DNA of 64,000 nt. It comes from Luteolibacter rhizosphaerae (lineage in GTDB: Bacteria > Verrucomicrobiota > Verrucomicrobiia > Verrucomicrobiales > Akkermansiaceae). The position numbers and the translations under genes were made by a program. The stretch covers positions 62,001 to 126,000 of the forward strand of contig NZ_JAPDDR010000005.1 of NCBI RefSeq assembly GCF_025950095.1, given 5' to 3'. This document shows positions 33,156-41,746 of this stretch, in pieces (the stretch's first letter is position 1; each line of letters starts with the position of its first letter). Under the pieces are notes generated by a model. That model saw only the letters and a program-made list of their open reading frames with translations, was not told where the DNA came from and ran no database searches.

Positions 33156-33824
33156 CTAGATAGGGAAGCGCGGCTCCTCCTTGGAGTCGCGGAACTTCAT
33201 GGCGGCCTCCGTGCGAGAGCGGACATGGAGCTTCTCGTAGACGTGCTTGAGGTGCACGCGGACGGTCTCCACGGAGATATTGAGACGGTCCGCGATCTCC
33301 TTGTTGGCGAGGCCTTCGCAGAGCAGTTCGAGGATCTCGGTCTCGCGCTTCGAGAGCTTGAGGTCATCGCTGGATTGCTCGGGCTTCGCCGGTTGGTGGA
33401 AGGCCTCGACGACGCGGCGCGCGATCTCGGCACTCATCGGAGCACCGCCGGAACGGACATCGCGGATGGCATCTCGCACATCGGAAGGAGTAGAGCGTTT
33501 GAGGAGATAGCCGGAGGCACCGGCCTTCAGGGCGGCGAAGATCTTGTCGTGATCGCGATAGACCGTGACCATGATGACCTGGATGTCCGGGAGATGCTGC
33601 TTCACGCGGGCGGTGGCCTCGATACCGGACATGCCGGGAAGATTGATGTCCATGAGCACCACGTGCGGGCGGAAGGCATCGATCTTCTTCAAGGCATCCT
33701 CGGCCGTGGTCCAGACTCCGACGCAGCGGCAGTCGGGCGCGGATTCGACGATCTTGCGGAGGCTCGAGCCAAGCGCGGCGTTGTCTTCCACGATGGCTAC
33801 ATCGGTGGCGGGTTCCTTGGGCAT
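33156..33824 (-). CDS. NarL/LuxR-type response regulator of the pectin locus
   Basis: A 222-residue regulator. The receiver domain has acidic residues in IVEDN, phospho-acceptor Asp 59 in VVLMDINLPGMSG, and a lysine in YLLKRSTPSD. The C-terminal LuxR-type helix-turn-helix is LSKRETEILELLCEGLANKE followed by IADRLNISVETVRVHLKHVY. It lies 11 bp behind the propeller histidine kinase gene, making an obvious cognate pair. It is probably an activator of the surrounding polysaccharide genes and of its own operon, since the operon containing it is preceded by the same palindrome as its neighbours. Target sites are inferred. Confidence 0.92.
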   Translation of the reverse strand: MPKEPATDVAIVEDNAALGSSLRKIVESAPDCRCVGVWTTAEDALKKIDAFRPHVVLMDINLPGMSGIEATARVKQHLPDIQVIMVTVYRDHDKIFAALKAGASGYLLKRSTPSDVRDAIRDVRSGGAPMSAEIARRVVEAFHQPAKPEQSSDDLKLSKRETEILELLCEGLANKEIADRLNISVETVRVHLKHVYEKLHVRSRTEAAMKFRDSKEEPRFPI

Positions 33825-33835
33825 GGTGAGTAAGA

Positions 33836-36655
33836 CTAGGATTCGCCGCCGGGTCTATCAAGCAGCGGGACGTTGAGGATGACCGTGGTGCCGCGGCCCT
33901 TGGCGGTTTCGATGTGGCAGGTGCCACCGGCTTCGGCCATGCGGCGTTCAAGATTGCCGAGGCCATCGCCCCCGCGGGCGTAGTCGAGGTGGAAGCCCTT
34001 GCCATTGTCCTCGATATGGATCCCCAGGGTGTCGTTCTCCAAGACGATCTTGAGCTTCACCTCGGTGGAGGCGGAGTGCTTCACGACATTGTTGAGCGCT
34101 TCGCGTGCGGCGAGGAAAATGCTGTGGCGTTCGGTCGTAGCGAGGGGACGATCCGGGATCTCGCGCATGACCTCGCTGCGGAGCGGGATGCGGGCGATAT
34201 CGAGGAACTCGCGGGCGAAGGCGGCGATGTACTCGACCAGCGAGCGCAGGGTGTCCTCACGCGGATTCACGGCCCAGACGATCTCGTCGAGAGCGCCGAC
34301 GACACCTTTCGCTTTCGATGAGAGTTGGTCGAGCGGCGGGTGGAAAGGGCTGCCGGTGGCGTCCTCCGCGGCGAGCGCGGCGAGGATGGAGATCTCGGTG
34401 AGGCTCGCGCCGAGGTCATCGTGAAGATCGCGCGCGATGCGGGAGCGCTCGGCCTCGCGGGCATTGCGGATCCTGAGCTTCTCGATGCGGCGCTTCATCT
34501 TGCGGCGTGCCAAGAGCCATCCGGCAGCGGCGGCGACGAGGAGGACGCAGAGGCTGGCCGAGATGAGGAACCATGCCGTTTCCCAAAAATGGGGACGAAT
34601 CACGATCTTCACGCTGGCGATGCGGTCGCTGCGAATGCCGTCTCCATTCACGGCCATGACCTCGAAGGTGTAGCGGCCCGGAGGCACGGCTTCGAAGGCG
34701 GCGATGCGCTGGGTGCCAAGCTCGCGCCAGACATCGTCGAGGCCGCTCATGCGGGCGCGGTAGGTGATCTTCTCAGGGGCGCTGTAGCCGAGACCGACGA
34801 AGCGGAACTCCACCCGGGAGCGGCCGGGGCCGGCTTCGATGTTGCCGCCGGTTGCATCGTGCTGCATGCCATTCACGCGGATGGATCGCAGGTAGACGGG
34901 CGGGGCGACCTTGTTGATCTCGACGAGTTCGGGGCGGACGCGGACGATGCCGTTGCCGGTCGGGAACCAGAGTCGACCGTCGCTGGCCTTCCATCCGGCG
35001 GGCTGATAGCCGCCGATGCATTCGCGCGATGGCAGGCCATCGGAACGATCGAGCCTGAGCCAATGGAGCGGGGCTTCGGGGTCTTTGATTCGCTGGAGGA
35101 GTTCCTTCCGGTTGGCGCGGAGGATGCCACCGAGCGAGCCGAACCAGAACTGCCCGCGGCCGTCGTCGAGCAGGCAGGTGAGACGTTCGTCAGGAAGGCC
35201 CTCGCCGGAGCCGAAGGAGTGCCAGCGCTTGCCATTCCAGAGGAAGAGTCCGCTGCCGAGGGTGCTGGCCCAGACCTCGTTCTCCGCCGCGAGGTGGATG
35301 CCGGAGATCCAGCGGTGCTGGAGATCGCTGCTTGCCCCGAGCGGCCTGAAGCGTCCCGGGCTGCCGAGGAGGACTTGTCCATCCGCAGTCCCAAAGACGA
35401 TGCCACTCTTGCCGCCATTCCCGATTACGGTGATGTCGGGCTCGGGAATGTTCGCGGTGGCAGCGTGCTGTTGGACCTGATCGTCCTTGAGCGAGGCCAA
35501 GCCTTGGGAACCGCCGAACCAGAGGGTGCCCGATGAATCCTGATGGATGGTCCTGACCTTCGATGGGACTTGGGTCTTGGCGAAGGGGGTCTTGAACACG
35601 CCGTCCTTGCCAGTGAAGACGCTGCCTTCGCGGGCTGCGGCCCACAGGGTGCGATCGCGGTCTTCAAACAAGGTGCCGATGGCGCGGTGGTAGCCGCCGG
35701 GCACGAGATCGATCTGCTCGGATCCTTGCGGAGTCCAGCGCGTGATGCCGCCGCTGCGGTTCGCGAGCCACCACTCACCGGAGCTGGCCTGCATCACCGC
35801 GAAGATCGCGTTGTCCGAGAGTCCGCCGGTCTTGTCCAGGACTTCGACCCGGCTAGTCTTCACACGGATCAGGCCATTGATCGGAGAAGCGACCCAGACA
35901 TTTCCTTCCCGGTCCTCTAACAGTTCATTCGCCGCTACGGGTGAACCTGCGCCCGGAAGCAACACCGGCAGAACGGTGCCATCGGAGGCTTTCAGTTCCA
36001 GCCCGCCCGAACTTGCTTCCGCCCAAGTGCCTCCGTCGCGGTCCTCCAGGCGTGGTGTGGCGGCGGGTTCCTCGCGCCTGCCTTTCCGTGCTTGGTCCGC
36101 GAAGTCCCGGTGAAAGCTTTCAATGATGGCGTCGGCAGGCTGGGCAACTTCGATGGCGATGCCGTTCTCGATGCGGTGGAATTCCTCGCCGCGCTTGATG
36201 TGGATCTCGCCTTGCTTCGTCTCCAGCAGTTGCGTGACGAGAGGGGGGCGGGGTTTGATGGCATCCGGCAAGACGCGCTCGAACTTCCCATCACGGATCA
36301 GGAAGAGCCCGCCCTGGAAGGTGGCCACCCATACGTCGTTCTTCCCGCTGGTGTAGAGGCGCCAGAAGGCGAAGCGGCTGCGGCGCTGCCGGCCATCGAG
36401 TTCGATCGGCTCGAACTCGATGCCGTCGAAGCGCGCGACTCCCTCCGCCGTCGCGACCCAGAGGTAGCCATCGCGGGACTGGATCACGGAACGGACGACG
36501 TTTCCCGGCAGGCCGTCCTCGGACTGCCACTGTCTCACCAGCAAGCGGCTCTCACCCTGCGCGATGGAGACGCGCAGCAAGAGAAGCAAGACGAGGAGAT
36601 AGAGACGCACGGGAACAGCTTGCACCGGGGCTACGGAACTTGTCGAGGAAAGCAC
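33836..36655 (-). CDS. Sensor histidine kinase with periplasmic beta-propeller (Reg_prop/Y_Y_Y/HisKA_3)
   Basis: The 939-residue kinase has an N-terminal hydrophobic export signal (VRLYLLVLLLLLRVSIAQ), then two-component-regulator propeller repeats (for example WQSEDGLPGNVVRSVIQSRD, DGYLWVATAEGVARFDG, LTCLLDDGRGQFWFGSLGGI) over about residues 40-600. A Y_Y_Y-type domain follows (YRARMSGLDDVWRELGTQ), then a TM helix near 690-710, a HisKA_3 dimerisation helix with SRIARDLHDDLGASLTEISI (phospho-acceptor His), and an ATPase domain (ALNNVVKHS, DNGKGFHLDYARGGDGLGNL). Such propellers sense oligosaccharides in Bacteroidetes hybrid systems; here the regulator is a separate LuxR-type protein. The ligand is presumably a pectin or RG-I fragment. 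The start is GTG 36655; GTG 36610 would place the signal peptide at the N-terminus and is equally likely. Confidence 0.92.
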   Translation of the reverse strand: MLSSTSSVAPVQAVPVRLYLLVLLLLLRVSIAQGESRLLVRQWQSEDGLPGNVVRSVIQSRDGYLWVATAEGVARFDGIEFEPIELDGRQRRSRFAFWRLYTSGKNDVWVATFQGGLFLIRDGKFERVLPDAIKPRPPLVTQLLETKQGEIHIKRGEEFHRIENGIAIEVAQPADAIIESFHRDFADQARKGRREEPAATPRLEDRDGGTWAEASSGGLELKASDGTVLPVLLPGAGSPVAANELLEDREGNVWVASPINGLIRVKTSRVEVLDKTGGLSDNAIFAVMQASSGEWWLANRSGGITRWTPQGSEQIDLVPGGYHRAIGTLFEDRDRTLWAAAREGSVFTGKDGVFKTPFAKTQVPSKVRTIHQDSSGTLWFGGSQGLASLKDDQVQQHAATANIPEPDITVIGNGGKSGIVFGTADGQVLLGSPGRFRPLGASSDLQHRWISGIHLAAENEVWASTLGSGLFLWNGKRWHSFGSGEGLPDERLTCLLDDGRGQFWFGSLGGILRANRKELLQRIKDPEAPLHWLRLDRSDGLPSRECIGGYQPAGWKASDGRLWFPTGNGIVRVRPELVEINKVAPPVYLRSIRVNGMQHDATGGNIEAGPGRSRVEFRFVGLGYSAPEKITYRARMSGLDDVWRELGTQRIAAFEAVPPGRYTFEVMAVNGDGIRSDRIASVKIVIRPHFWETAWFLISASLCVLLVAAAAGWLLARRKMKRRIEKLRIRNAREAERSRIARDLHDDLGASLTEISILAALAAEDATGSPFHPPLDQLSSKAKGVVGALDEIVWAVNPREDTLRSLVEYIAAFAREFLDIARIPLRSEVMREIPDRPLATTERHSIFLAAREALNNVVKHSASTEVKLKIVLENDTLGIHIEDNGKGFHLDYARGGDGLGNLERRMAEAGGTCHIETAKGRGTTVILNVPLLDRPGGES

Positions 36656-36664
36656 TCGAAGCTG

Positions 36665-39600
36665 CTAAGGAGTAAACTCGACGCGGTAGAAGGCGCGGCT
36701 GAAGGAGGCAGGATCCGTGAAGCTGGCGGTGCTGCCGATGCCACCCGTGACCGTGCCGATGGGCTCCCATGTGCCGCTTCCGAGGGCGAGGCGACGTTTC
36801 ACGGTGAAGACCACACCGGGTGCGCTGGGCCAGACGAGGGTGCGGCCGCTCACGCTGGTCCGGAAGGCGCTGCCTCCGTGGGCGGGATCGAGGCCGAGAC
36901 GCCATTCGACGAGGTTCGAGCTGCCATCGAGATCGGTATCATCGGTTGATGCTTGAGCGAGATTGCCGAAAGAGGAGAGTTCCCAAGAATCCGGCAGACC
37001 GTCTTCGTCACTGTCATCGATCACGAGGACCACTTGGCCGGGCATAAGGGTCGAGAGATGGGCGGTGGTGCCGGAGGGAATGCCAATGAGGGATGCGCTG
37101 CCGCTCAAGGTGCCACCGTAGCTGATGAGGGGGTAGCGACCGAATCCGGTGCCGGGTGCGAGGGCGATCTGGATGGTGCCGCCGAGAGCGAGATCGCCGG
37201 AGACGGCGAGCAGATCGGTGGAGCGTAGCTTGGTGAGGGAACCGGCACCGAGAAAGGCGCTGCCGTGAACTGCGAGAGTGCCGGAGGGACCGCTCGCGAA
37301 GCCGCGACCTTCGAGGGTGCCGTTGACGTTGAGATCCGCGGAGAGTGTTCCGTAGGCTGTCATGGATGCACCGGAGTCGAGCGAGACAACATCGGTGGCG
37401 AGGCTTCCGCCGCTGATCTTCAGGAAGGCCGCCGATGCGACATTCACGGCGCTATTGCTGGTGACACTGCCGGTGATTTCCAAGGTGCCTTGCTCCACCG
37501 TGGTGCCGCCTGCCCAGACACCGGTGCCGCTGAGGGTCCAGGTGCCGGAGCCTTGCTTGACGATATTGGTGAGTGTGGAGCCAGGGATCTGCTCGGCGAT
37601 GGTTCCGGCGAAGGTCGTGGAGCCACCTTTCGCTCCGATCAGATAGGTAAGTGCACGTCCGCCGGTGACGCCGCCCAAGAGGGTGGAACCTGAAGCACCC
37701 GAGAGTTGGCCGATGCGGATGGAAGTGCCCGCGCCTTGATTGAGGATGCCGGTGTGCTTCATCGCGACGCTTGCTCCCAGATACAGCGAGGCATTCGGGA
37801 AGCCATCGGGAGTGTAGTTCTCCGCCATACGGAATTCACTGCCGGTCGCGGAACTGACATTGAGCTGGCCGGTGAATGCGGACCAATCTCCATAGAAGTC
37901 GCCGCGAACGTAGCTGACGACGAGATTGAGTGTGCCGGCCCCGCTGAGGGTGCCGCTCAGCGAGCCGCGCTGCGGGCTGTGCAGGGTGCCGCTCTGGCCC
38001 GCGGGAACGATGAGTGCATTCGGGAGATCGCCTGCGCCGGGCAGGCCGGTGCCGGAATCGTGCATCCTGAGGGTGCCGCCAAGGAAGGTCACCGCGCCAG
38101 TGCCGAGGCCCCAGCGGTTCGCGGCTTCGTTGCCGAGCTGGATGGTGCTGCCGATAGCGATGGAGGTGCCGCCGCTGTAGCTATGGCGGGTGTGGTAGGT
38201 GAGTGTAGCAGTGGCCGCCGTGGCGGTGGTGGCGGACATGGTGAGGGTATTGCCCGAGATGCCGGTGATGGTGGTGCCGTAGGGGAAACCACCGCCCATG
38301 ACGACCATGCCCGGTGCGAGGCTTGCGGCATCCGTTACCGTTACCTGATTGCTTCCCGAGGTGGTGGTGCTGCTAAGGCTCAAGATGTCAGGAAGGAGCG
38401 TGAGCAAACCGTTGCCGGTTTTCACGAGCGAGGTGCTGCCGGCGATCATGCCGATGCCGTCGAAGGTGTAGGCGCGAGTGCTGTTAGAGATGGTGATCGC
38501 GCGGGGCTGGAGGGTGCCGTTGAGCATGACGGTGCCGACCGGGGAGCTGTCGTCGAAGATGACGGCATCGAGGTTGAAGAAGGTGGGCGTGGGGCCGCTG
38601 GTGAAGTTGGCGGTGGTATCGAGATCCCAAAGTCCACCACCCGCGGTGCCGCTCCAGACGAGCGAGGCCGGTGGGGTGCCGCTGACCACGAGATTCACGA
38701 AGGCGGGACTGCCGCCGCTGGATTGGCGCTGGACGGCGAAGGTCTGGCGGGAGCCGGGAGGGAGGCCGACGAGATTGAGGGCGGGTGCCGGATTCGCGGC
38801 CATGGTCGCTGCGCCGTCGATGAGGGGGTAGGTGCCATTGCCGAGCACGCCCTCGGTCGCGCTGACGTGGAGATTCACGGTGGCACCGGAGAGCGTGAGG
38901 GTGCCGCTGCTCACGTTGATCCGGTCGTTGGCTCCGGCGGGGGAGCCCGAGAGATCATAGCGGATGTTGCTGGTGCCGTTCAGGGTGAGGCCTGCGCCCG
39001 TACTGAGAGTGCCTGCGTGTCCTTGGGAAGGGCCGGGGTCGAGGGTGCTTCCGGAGGCGGCGGTGACGAGTCCGCCGATGCTGCCGCTGCCACCGAGGAT
39101 TGCGCCATTAGCGACGGTGGTGGCGGTATTGCCCAAGGTGCCATTCACCCGGAGCGTGCCTGCATTCACGCCGGTGATACCGCTGTAGGTGCTGGAGCCG
39201 GTGAGGGTCCAGGTGCCGCTGCCGACCTTGTTCAGGTTGGTTGCTCCGCCGCCATTGACGATGGCACCGGCGAAGGTGGCGGTGGTGTTGAGGCCGCCGA
39301 TGTTGTAAGTGCTGACGACGGTGCCGGTCTGGGTGCCGCTCAGGGTGGTGCCACTGCTGGTGGAGGTGAGTTCGCCGATCTCGAAGGGTGTGGTCGCGCT
39401 ACCATTGCGGTTCATCAGCTGCGAGGTGCCGCTGCCGAGATCGACGGCAACGGCGGCGCTGCCGAAGTTCAGGTTCGAGTTGCCATTGAGACGGATGCGG
39501 GGATTGCCGCTGCCTGCCACGATCCGCCCGGTGAAGCCGGACCAAGTGCCGCCGATGGTCCAGAGTTGGTTGGCGGTTGCATGGAGCGTGAGTGGCTGTG

Positions 39601-41746
39601 TGCCGGTCCAGCTGCCGCCGATCGCGTGCTGCGAGCCAATCGTGATGGTGGCGGGCTGGTTGAACTCGAGGAGGTTGCCGAGAGTACTGTTAGAGGGAGG
39701 GGCGAGGGCGAGTGAGCCGCCGTTCAGGGAGATCTTCGCGGTGCCTGCGGCAGCGGCGGTATTCAGGGCGAGGGTGCCTTGCTCGATGGAGACGCTGTTG
39801 AAGCTGTTGGTGCCGGTGTTATTGATGGTGAGATTGCCGCTGCCGCGCTTGGTGAGTGCATTGGTGGTGCTGATGGCACCGGCGCCGTTGAAACTATAGT
39901 TCGCGGAGGAGTCGACCTCGACGGTGGTGGCGAGGACTGCGGCGGGGAGATTGATCGCGGGCGATGCGGAGCCGGTGTCGCCGAAGCGGACGCGATCTCC
40001 GCTGGTGAAGGCGACGGGGGTGCCGTCGTTCAGCCAGTTGTTCGAAGTCGTGTCCCAATCGCCGGCTGTGCCGCGCCAATCGAGATCGGCAGGGGCGCTG
40101 TTGTTGGTGACGCAGATGAGGAACTGCTGGGTCCAAGTGCTGCCCTCCGTATCGGTCACGGTGAAGAGGAAGCCACCGCGTCCGGCACTGGCTTGGGTGT
40201 TAAAGGTTACGATGCGGTTGCCCGGGCCGCTTTGGGTGGCACTACCGCCGCCAATGCCGGTGAGGGTGAAGGCTGGAGCATTGGTGAAGCCGGCGGTGTA
40301 GCGCGAGAGATCGACGATGAGGGAGCCGCTCTTTACGACGAATGCGTGGGGCACCGCCTTGAAGTGGAGGTATTCCTCTAGCCGCGTGTATCCGCTCGCG
40401 CTGCCTGCCGGAAAGTAGGTGGTGCCGCTGACGGTGGTGTTGTGGTCCTGGGTCGCGGGATTCCAGCCGAGCGCGGTCTCGTAGGCATCCGGCATGGCGT
40501 CGCGGTCGGTGTCGATCGGAGCGGTGGCGGAAGCGAGGGTTCCGAAACCGCTGTTGCTTACACCGGCGAGATCGCTTTCACGGGTGATATGATTCGCGGT
40601 CTGGTTCGCGAGGTTCTGGAGGAGGCGCGTGTCCACCTCATCGCGGAGCGGGCCGGGGTGTGAGGCATCCAGGCGGAGTGGTCCGGCATTCGAGAGGATC
40701 TTCTTGTAGGCGAGCAGCGCGGGATCCGTGGTGACGGTGAGCGAGCCGGTATTCGCGTAAGGCGAAGCGAGCTGGATGTAGTTGCCGGTCGGGTTGGTTG
40801 CGGCGTTGTAGGCCGATCCACCGACGATGCTGTAGCCGCGGTCGGTGCCATTGAGGAGGCCGTCGCCATCGCGGTCGTGGAGGTTGTTCGCGACGTGGAC
40901 CGAGAAGTTCGGATAGCCGTTGCGATCGAGGCTGGCCTTCTCCAACGGCGTATTCCTGATATTCCCCGGCGGGCAGATGAAGTAGTTCCCGACGACGTTC
41001 GACTTCCATCCGGCGGGAGTCTGGGAGTCACCCATGATGAAGCCGATGTCCCAGTCGAAGGTGACATTGTTCACCCACTCTAACAGCCCGGCGGGTCGTG
41101 CCTTCGGGTTGCGGGTGTGATTGTGGGCCCAGAGGGTGTGATGGCAGGTGGCGTGGTTCTGGTCCCAGAGTCCGCCGCAGGAGTGGCTCTCCAGGCCCCA
41201 TGCATTCAGCGCCCACTGCATGGTGAGATTCTCCGGCGGGCTGCCGAAGGACGAGATGTTCTCGTCCGTGCTGAAGGCCATCGAGATATGGTCGAGGATC
41301 GCGTTCTGGCAGCCGCTATCGAGGTCGATGCAATCGCCGCCGGAGCCGTTCTTGCCGTGGCGGAAGCGCAGATGGCGGATCACGATGTCATCCGCGGAGA
41401 TCCGGAAGGTGCCGTTTCTCAGCCCGATGCCATCGCCCGGCGCGGTTTGGCCGGCGATGGTGATCTTGTTCTGCGTGATCCGCAGGTTCGATCCCGGCAC
41501 GTGAATGTATCCGCTGACCGCGAAGACGATGGTACGACCGCCGGAGGGCGCGGTGGCGATGCCCTCGGCAAGCGATCCGGCGCCGCTGCTGTTCAGGTTC
41601 GTGACGATGTAGACATCCCCGGTTCCGGTTCCCGAGGTGGTGCCGCGCCCGCCCTTGGCATAGGCCCCGTAGCCTTCGGCACCGGGGAATGCGGGGATTT
41701 GGGCAGCCGCAGTGAGGGCAAGGAGAAGAAAGAGGAGAGACTTCAC
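36665..41746 (-). CDS. PL1-type pectate lyase fused to beta-strand repeats
   Basis: The 1693-residue exported protein has a signal peptide MKSLLFLLLALTAAAQ. Residues about 17-440 are a pectate-lyase beta-helix of the type IPAFPGAEGYGAYAKGGRG, with VYIVTNLNSSGAGSL, IVFAVSGYIHV, TIAGQTAPGDGIGL, DIVIRHLRFRHG and DCIDLDSGCQNAILDHISM. A cadherin-like segment follows (about 465-560), then about 1000 residues of autotransporter-associated beta-strand repeats (for example GSGTWTLTGSSTYSG, GSGTWTLSGTGVWAGGTT). The C-terminus has DDSDEDGLPDSWEL and DTDLDGSSNLVEW calcium-type motifs and a terminal beta domain. It should cleave polygalacturonan while held on the cell surface. It overlaps the acetylesterase gene upstream by 4 bp (ATGA) and leads into the kinase gene with a 9-bp gap. 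Confidence 0.88.
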   Translation of the reverse strand: MKSLLFLLLALTAAAQIPAFPGAEGYGAYAKGGRGTTSGTGTGDVYIVTNLNSSGAGSLAEGIATAPSGGRTIVFAVSGYIHVPGSNLRITQNKITIAGQTAPGDGIGLRNGTFRISADDIVIRHLRFRHGKNGSGGDCIDLDSGCQNAILDHISMAFSTDENISSFGSPPENLTMQWALNAWGLESHSCGGLWDQNHATCHHTLWAHNHTRNPKARPAGLLEWVNNVTFDWDIGFIMGDSQTPAGWKSNVVGNYFICPPGNIRNTPLEKASLDRNGYPNFSVHVANNLHDRDGDGLLNGTDRGYSIVGGSAYNAATNPTGNYIQLASPYANTGSLTVTTDPALLAYKKILSNAGPLRLDASHPGPLRDEVDTRLLQNLANQTANHITRESDLAGVSNSGFGTLASATAPIDTDRDAMPDAYETALGWNPATQDHNTTVSGTTYFPAGSASGYTRLEEYLHFKAVPHAFVVKSGSLIVDLSRYTAGFTNAPAFTLTGIGGGSATQSGPGNRIVTFNTQASAGRGGFLFTVTDTEGSTWTQQFLICVTNNSAPADLDWRGTAGDWDTTSNNWLNDGTPVAFTSGDRVRFGDTGSASPAINLPAAVLATTVEVDSSANYSFNGAGAISTTNALTKRGSGNLTINNTGTNSFNSVSIEQGTLALNTAAAAGTAKISLNGGSLALAPPSNSTLGNLLEFNQPATITIGSQHAIGGSWTGTQPLTLHATANQLWTIGGTWSGFTGRIVAGSGNPRIRLNGNSNLNFGSAAVAVDLGSGTSQLMNRNGSATTPFEIGELTSTSSGTTLSGTQTGTVVSTYNIGGLNTTATFAGAIVNGGGATNLNKVGSGTWTLTGSSTYSGITGVNAGTLRVNGTLGNTATTVANGAILGGSGSIGGLVTAASGSTLDPGPSQGHAGTLSTGAGLTLNGTSNIRYDLSGSPAGANDRINVSSGTLTLSGATVNLHVSATEGVLGNGTYPLIDGAATMAANPAPALNLVGLPPGSRQTFAVQRQSSGGSPAFVNLVVSGTPPASLVWSGTAGGGLWDLDTTANFTSGPTPTFFNLDAVIFDDSSPVGTVMLNGTLQPRAITISNSTRAYTFDGIGMIAGSTSLVKTGNGLLTLLPDILSLSSTTTSGSNQVTVTDAASLAPGMVVMGGGFPYGTTITGISGNTLTMSATTATAATATLTYHTRHSYSGGTSIAIGSTIQLGNEAANRWGLGTGAVTFLGGTLRMHDSGTGLPGAGDLPNALIVPAGQSGTLHSPQRGSLSGTLSGAGTLNLVVSYVRGDFYGDWSAFTGQLNVSSATGSEFRMAENYTPDGFPNASLYLGASVAMKHTGILNQGAGTSIRIGQLSGASGSTLLGGVTGGRALTYLIGAKGGSTTFAGTIAEQIPGSTLTNIVKQGSGTWTLSGTGVWAGGTTVEQGTLEITGSVTSNSAVNVASAAFLKISGGSLATDVVSLDSGASMTAYGTLSADLNVNGTLEGRGFASGPSGTLAVHGSAFLGAGSLTKLRSTDLLAVSGDLALGGTIQIALAPGTGFGRYPLISYGGTLSGSASLIGIPSGTTAHLSTLMPGQVVLVIDDSDEDGLPDSWELSSFGNLAQASTDDTDLDGSSNLVEWRLGLDPAHGGSAFRTSVSGRTLVWPSAPGVVFTVKRRLALGSGTWEPIGTVTGGIGSTASFTDPASFSRAFYRVEFTP

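Noticed and set aside
37706-39715. 669-residue open frame on the plus strand opposite the fused pectate lyase gene
   Set aside because: It is an Ala/Gly/Asp/Glu-rich shadow produced by the GC-rich repeat codons of the real minus-strand gene; there is no signal, domain or start context.
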